Shown here piece after piece: positions 25,574 through 26,130 of a DNA stretch of 26,130 nucleotides. A model generated the notes under the pieces. That model saw nothing but the letters and a program-made list of their open reading frames with translations. It was not told where the DNA came from and searched no databases. Each line of letters starts with the position of its first letter. The stretch's first letter is position 1. Origin of the DNA: Candidatus Bathyarchaeota archaeon BA1 (lineage in GTDB: Archaea > Thermoproteota > Bathyarchaeia > Bathyarchaeales > Bathyarchaeaceae). The position numbers and the translations under genes are program-made. The stretch is from NCBI GenBank assembly GCA_001399805.1, contig LIHJ01000017.1, positions 23,952-50,081 on the forward strand. Reading direction: 5' to 3'.

Positions 25574-25639
25574 AGCCTCCAAATGTCTCTGGGGGAGGCT
25601 GAGCCTCGTCAAGCCCAGGGCGCGAGGGCTCAAAGAGGC
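25574..25639 (+). ncRNA. Two-hairpin structured element, copy B (downstream of the M24 gene)
   Basis: Hairpin 1: AGCCTCC (25574-25580) with GGAGGCT (25594-25600). Hairpin 2: outer stem GCCTC (25603-25607) with GAGGC (25635-25639), a 4x4 internal loop, inner stem AGCCC (25612-25616) with GGGCT (25626-25630), loop of 9 nt. It starts 15 nt behind the M24 stop and is followed by CTTTTATA, so it may serve as a terminator. Its close match to copy A in the same orientation suggests more than that. Confidence 0.5.
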
Positions 25640-25694
25640 TAGCTTTTATACCCCGTTCTAGCCGTTAATATTCCAACTCTCCCACCGAGCTTTC

Positions 25695-26130
25695 TCATGA
25701 AATGGGAGAAATAGTTAGGCGCGAAATCGCCTTATCAGCGATCTTGAATGCCTCATCTGCTTTGTTTAAAGCGTTTATCGCCTTATCCTCATTGTATATG
25801 GCTCTTGGAGGTCTACGTTCAATAGGCTCCCCATAACTGGCTCTTCCATGTTCCGGGGCTAAAATCTCGGCGATTTCCGCCAACCTGAACAACCTGATGA
25901 CGGGCTCCCCTATTCTGCTTTCTATTTCAATTTGATGCTCCTCTATCACCTGTCGGAGTTCCTCTGATGGATCGTGGCTCCAGCTTGGTATTCTATAAAT
26001 GGCGATGACGGCTTTAGCCGCATTTTCAGCGCAAAGCTGCGAAGACCCAACACAAGCTGGGTAGTCTTTGAGTTCTAAAGCTCGCCTTGCCCTCTCCAGA
26101 TGCTCTCTGGCCACATCCAGTCTATAAATA
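25695..26130 (-). CDS. HEPN domain protein (possibly incomplete at the window edge)
   Basis: The HEPN pattern is clear: AREHLERARRALELKDYPAC, then VGSSQLCAENAAKAVIAIYR and a SHDPSEELRQVI helix, followed by a third and fourth helix (VIRLFRLAEIAEILAPEHGR, then EDKAINALNKADEAFKIADK). HEPN proteins often pair with a minimal nucleotidyltransferase as a toxin-antitoxin or modification pair. That partner would lie beyond the right end. GTG 26114 is the first start codon, but the frame is open to the last base (YRLDVAREH), so the true start may be outside. It converges on the M24 gene. Confidence 0.75.
   Translation of the reverse strand, partial: IYRLDVAREHLERARRALELKDYPACVGSSQLCAENAAKAVIAIYRIPSWSHDPSEELRQVIEEHQIEIESRIGEPVIRLFRLAEIAEILAPEHGRASYGEPIERRPPRAIYNEDKAINALNKADEAFKIADKAISRLTISPIS

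Overview
The window looks archaeal, most likely from a Bathyarchaeia-like or other TACK-group heterotroph. I infer this from gene content, not from a database search. It carries a Cgi121 subunit of KEOPS, an FAU-1 type RNA-binding protein, RtcA and SurE, together with TATA-like promoters, short leaders and many GTG/TTG starts behind GGAGG-type ribosome sites. No rRNA or tRNA gene was found.

Layout. 1-2580: a frameshifted membrane protein, then on the minus strand a phosphoribosyltransferase overlapping cgi121, and a small unknown ORF. 2264-10243: histidine catabolism. ftcd and hutI form a plus-strand operon, hutU converges on them, and hutH lies about 1.9 kb further on, behind a DUF433 antitoxin, a retropepsin-like protein and a small basic ORF. 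Together these take histidine to urocanate, imidazolonepropionate, formiminoglutamate and glutamate plus a formimino-C1 unit; no cyclodeaminase is in view. 10361-11412: a broken HtpX-like protease abutting a membrane/coiled-coil ORF. 11842-16724: information-processing and housekeeping genes (FAU-1, a small basic protein with a palindrome over its start, rtcA, an unknown protein, surE, a possible arcadin-1-like protein). 17047-19003: an accessory patch with a LAGLIDADG/HTH endonuclease gene coupled to a ribbon-helix-helix gene, a decayed class V aminotransferase and a probable two-repeat CRISPR relic. 19148-22196: an M20 peptidase, a DUF3311 protein and a sodium:solute symporter, probably an uptake and hydrolysis operon. 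22899-23817: cysteine synthase with a frameshift. 24357-25559: a creatinase-like M24 protein flanked by two copies of a structured RNA-like element. 25695-26130: a HEPN protein at the edge.

The physiology suggested is amino-acid and peptide degradation. Most notable are (1) the endonuclease ORF that repeats the first seven residues of the downstream RHH gene with every codon changed, (2) the miniature CRISPR-like repeat pair, (3) the paired two-hairpin elements with a covarying base pair around the M24 gene, and (4) a fossil duplication of the ftcd promoter/start joined to a hutI-start fragment. Four otherwise recognisable genes each carry one small indel, so either the assembly has residual indel errors or the region is decaying.
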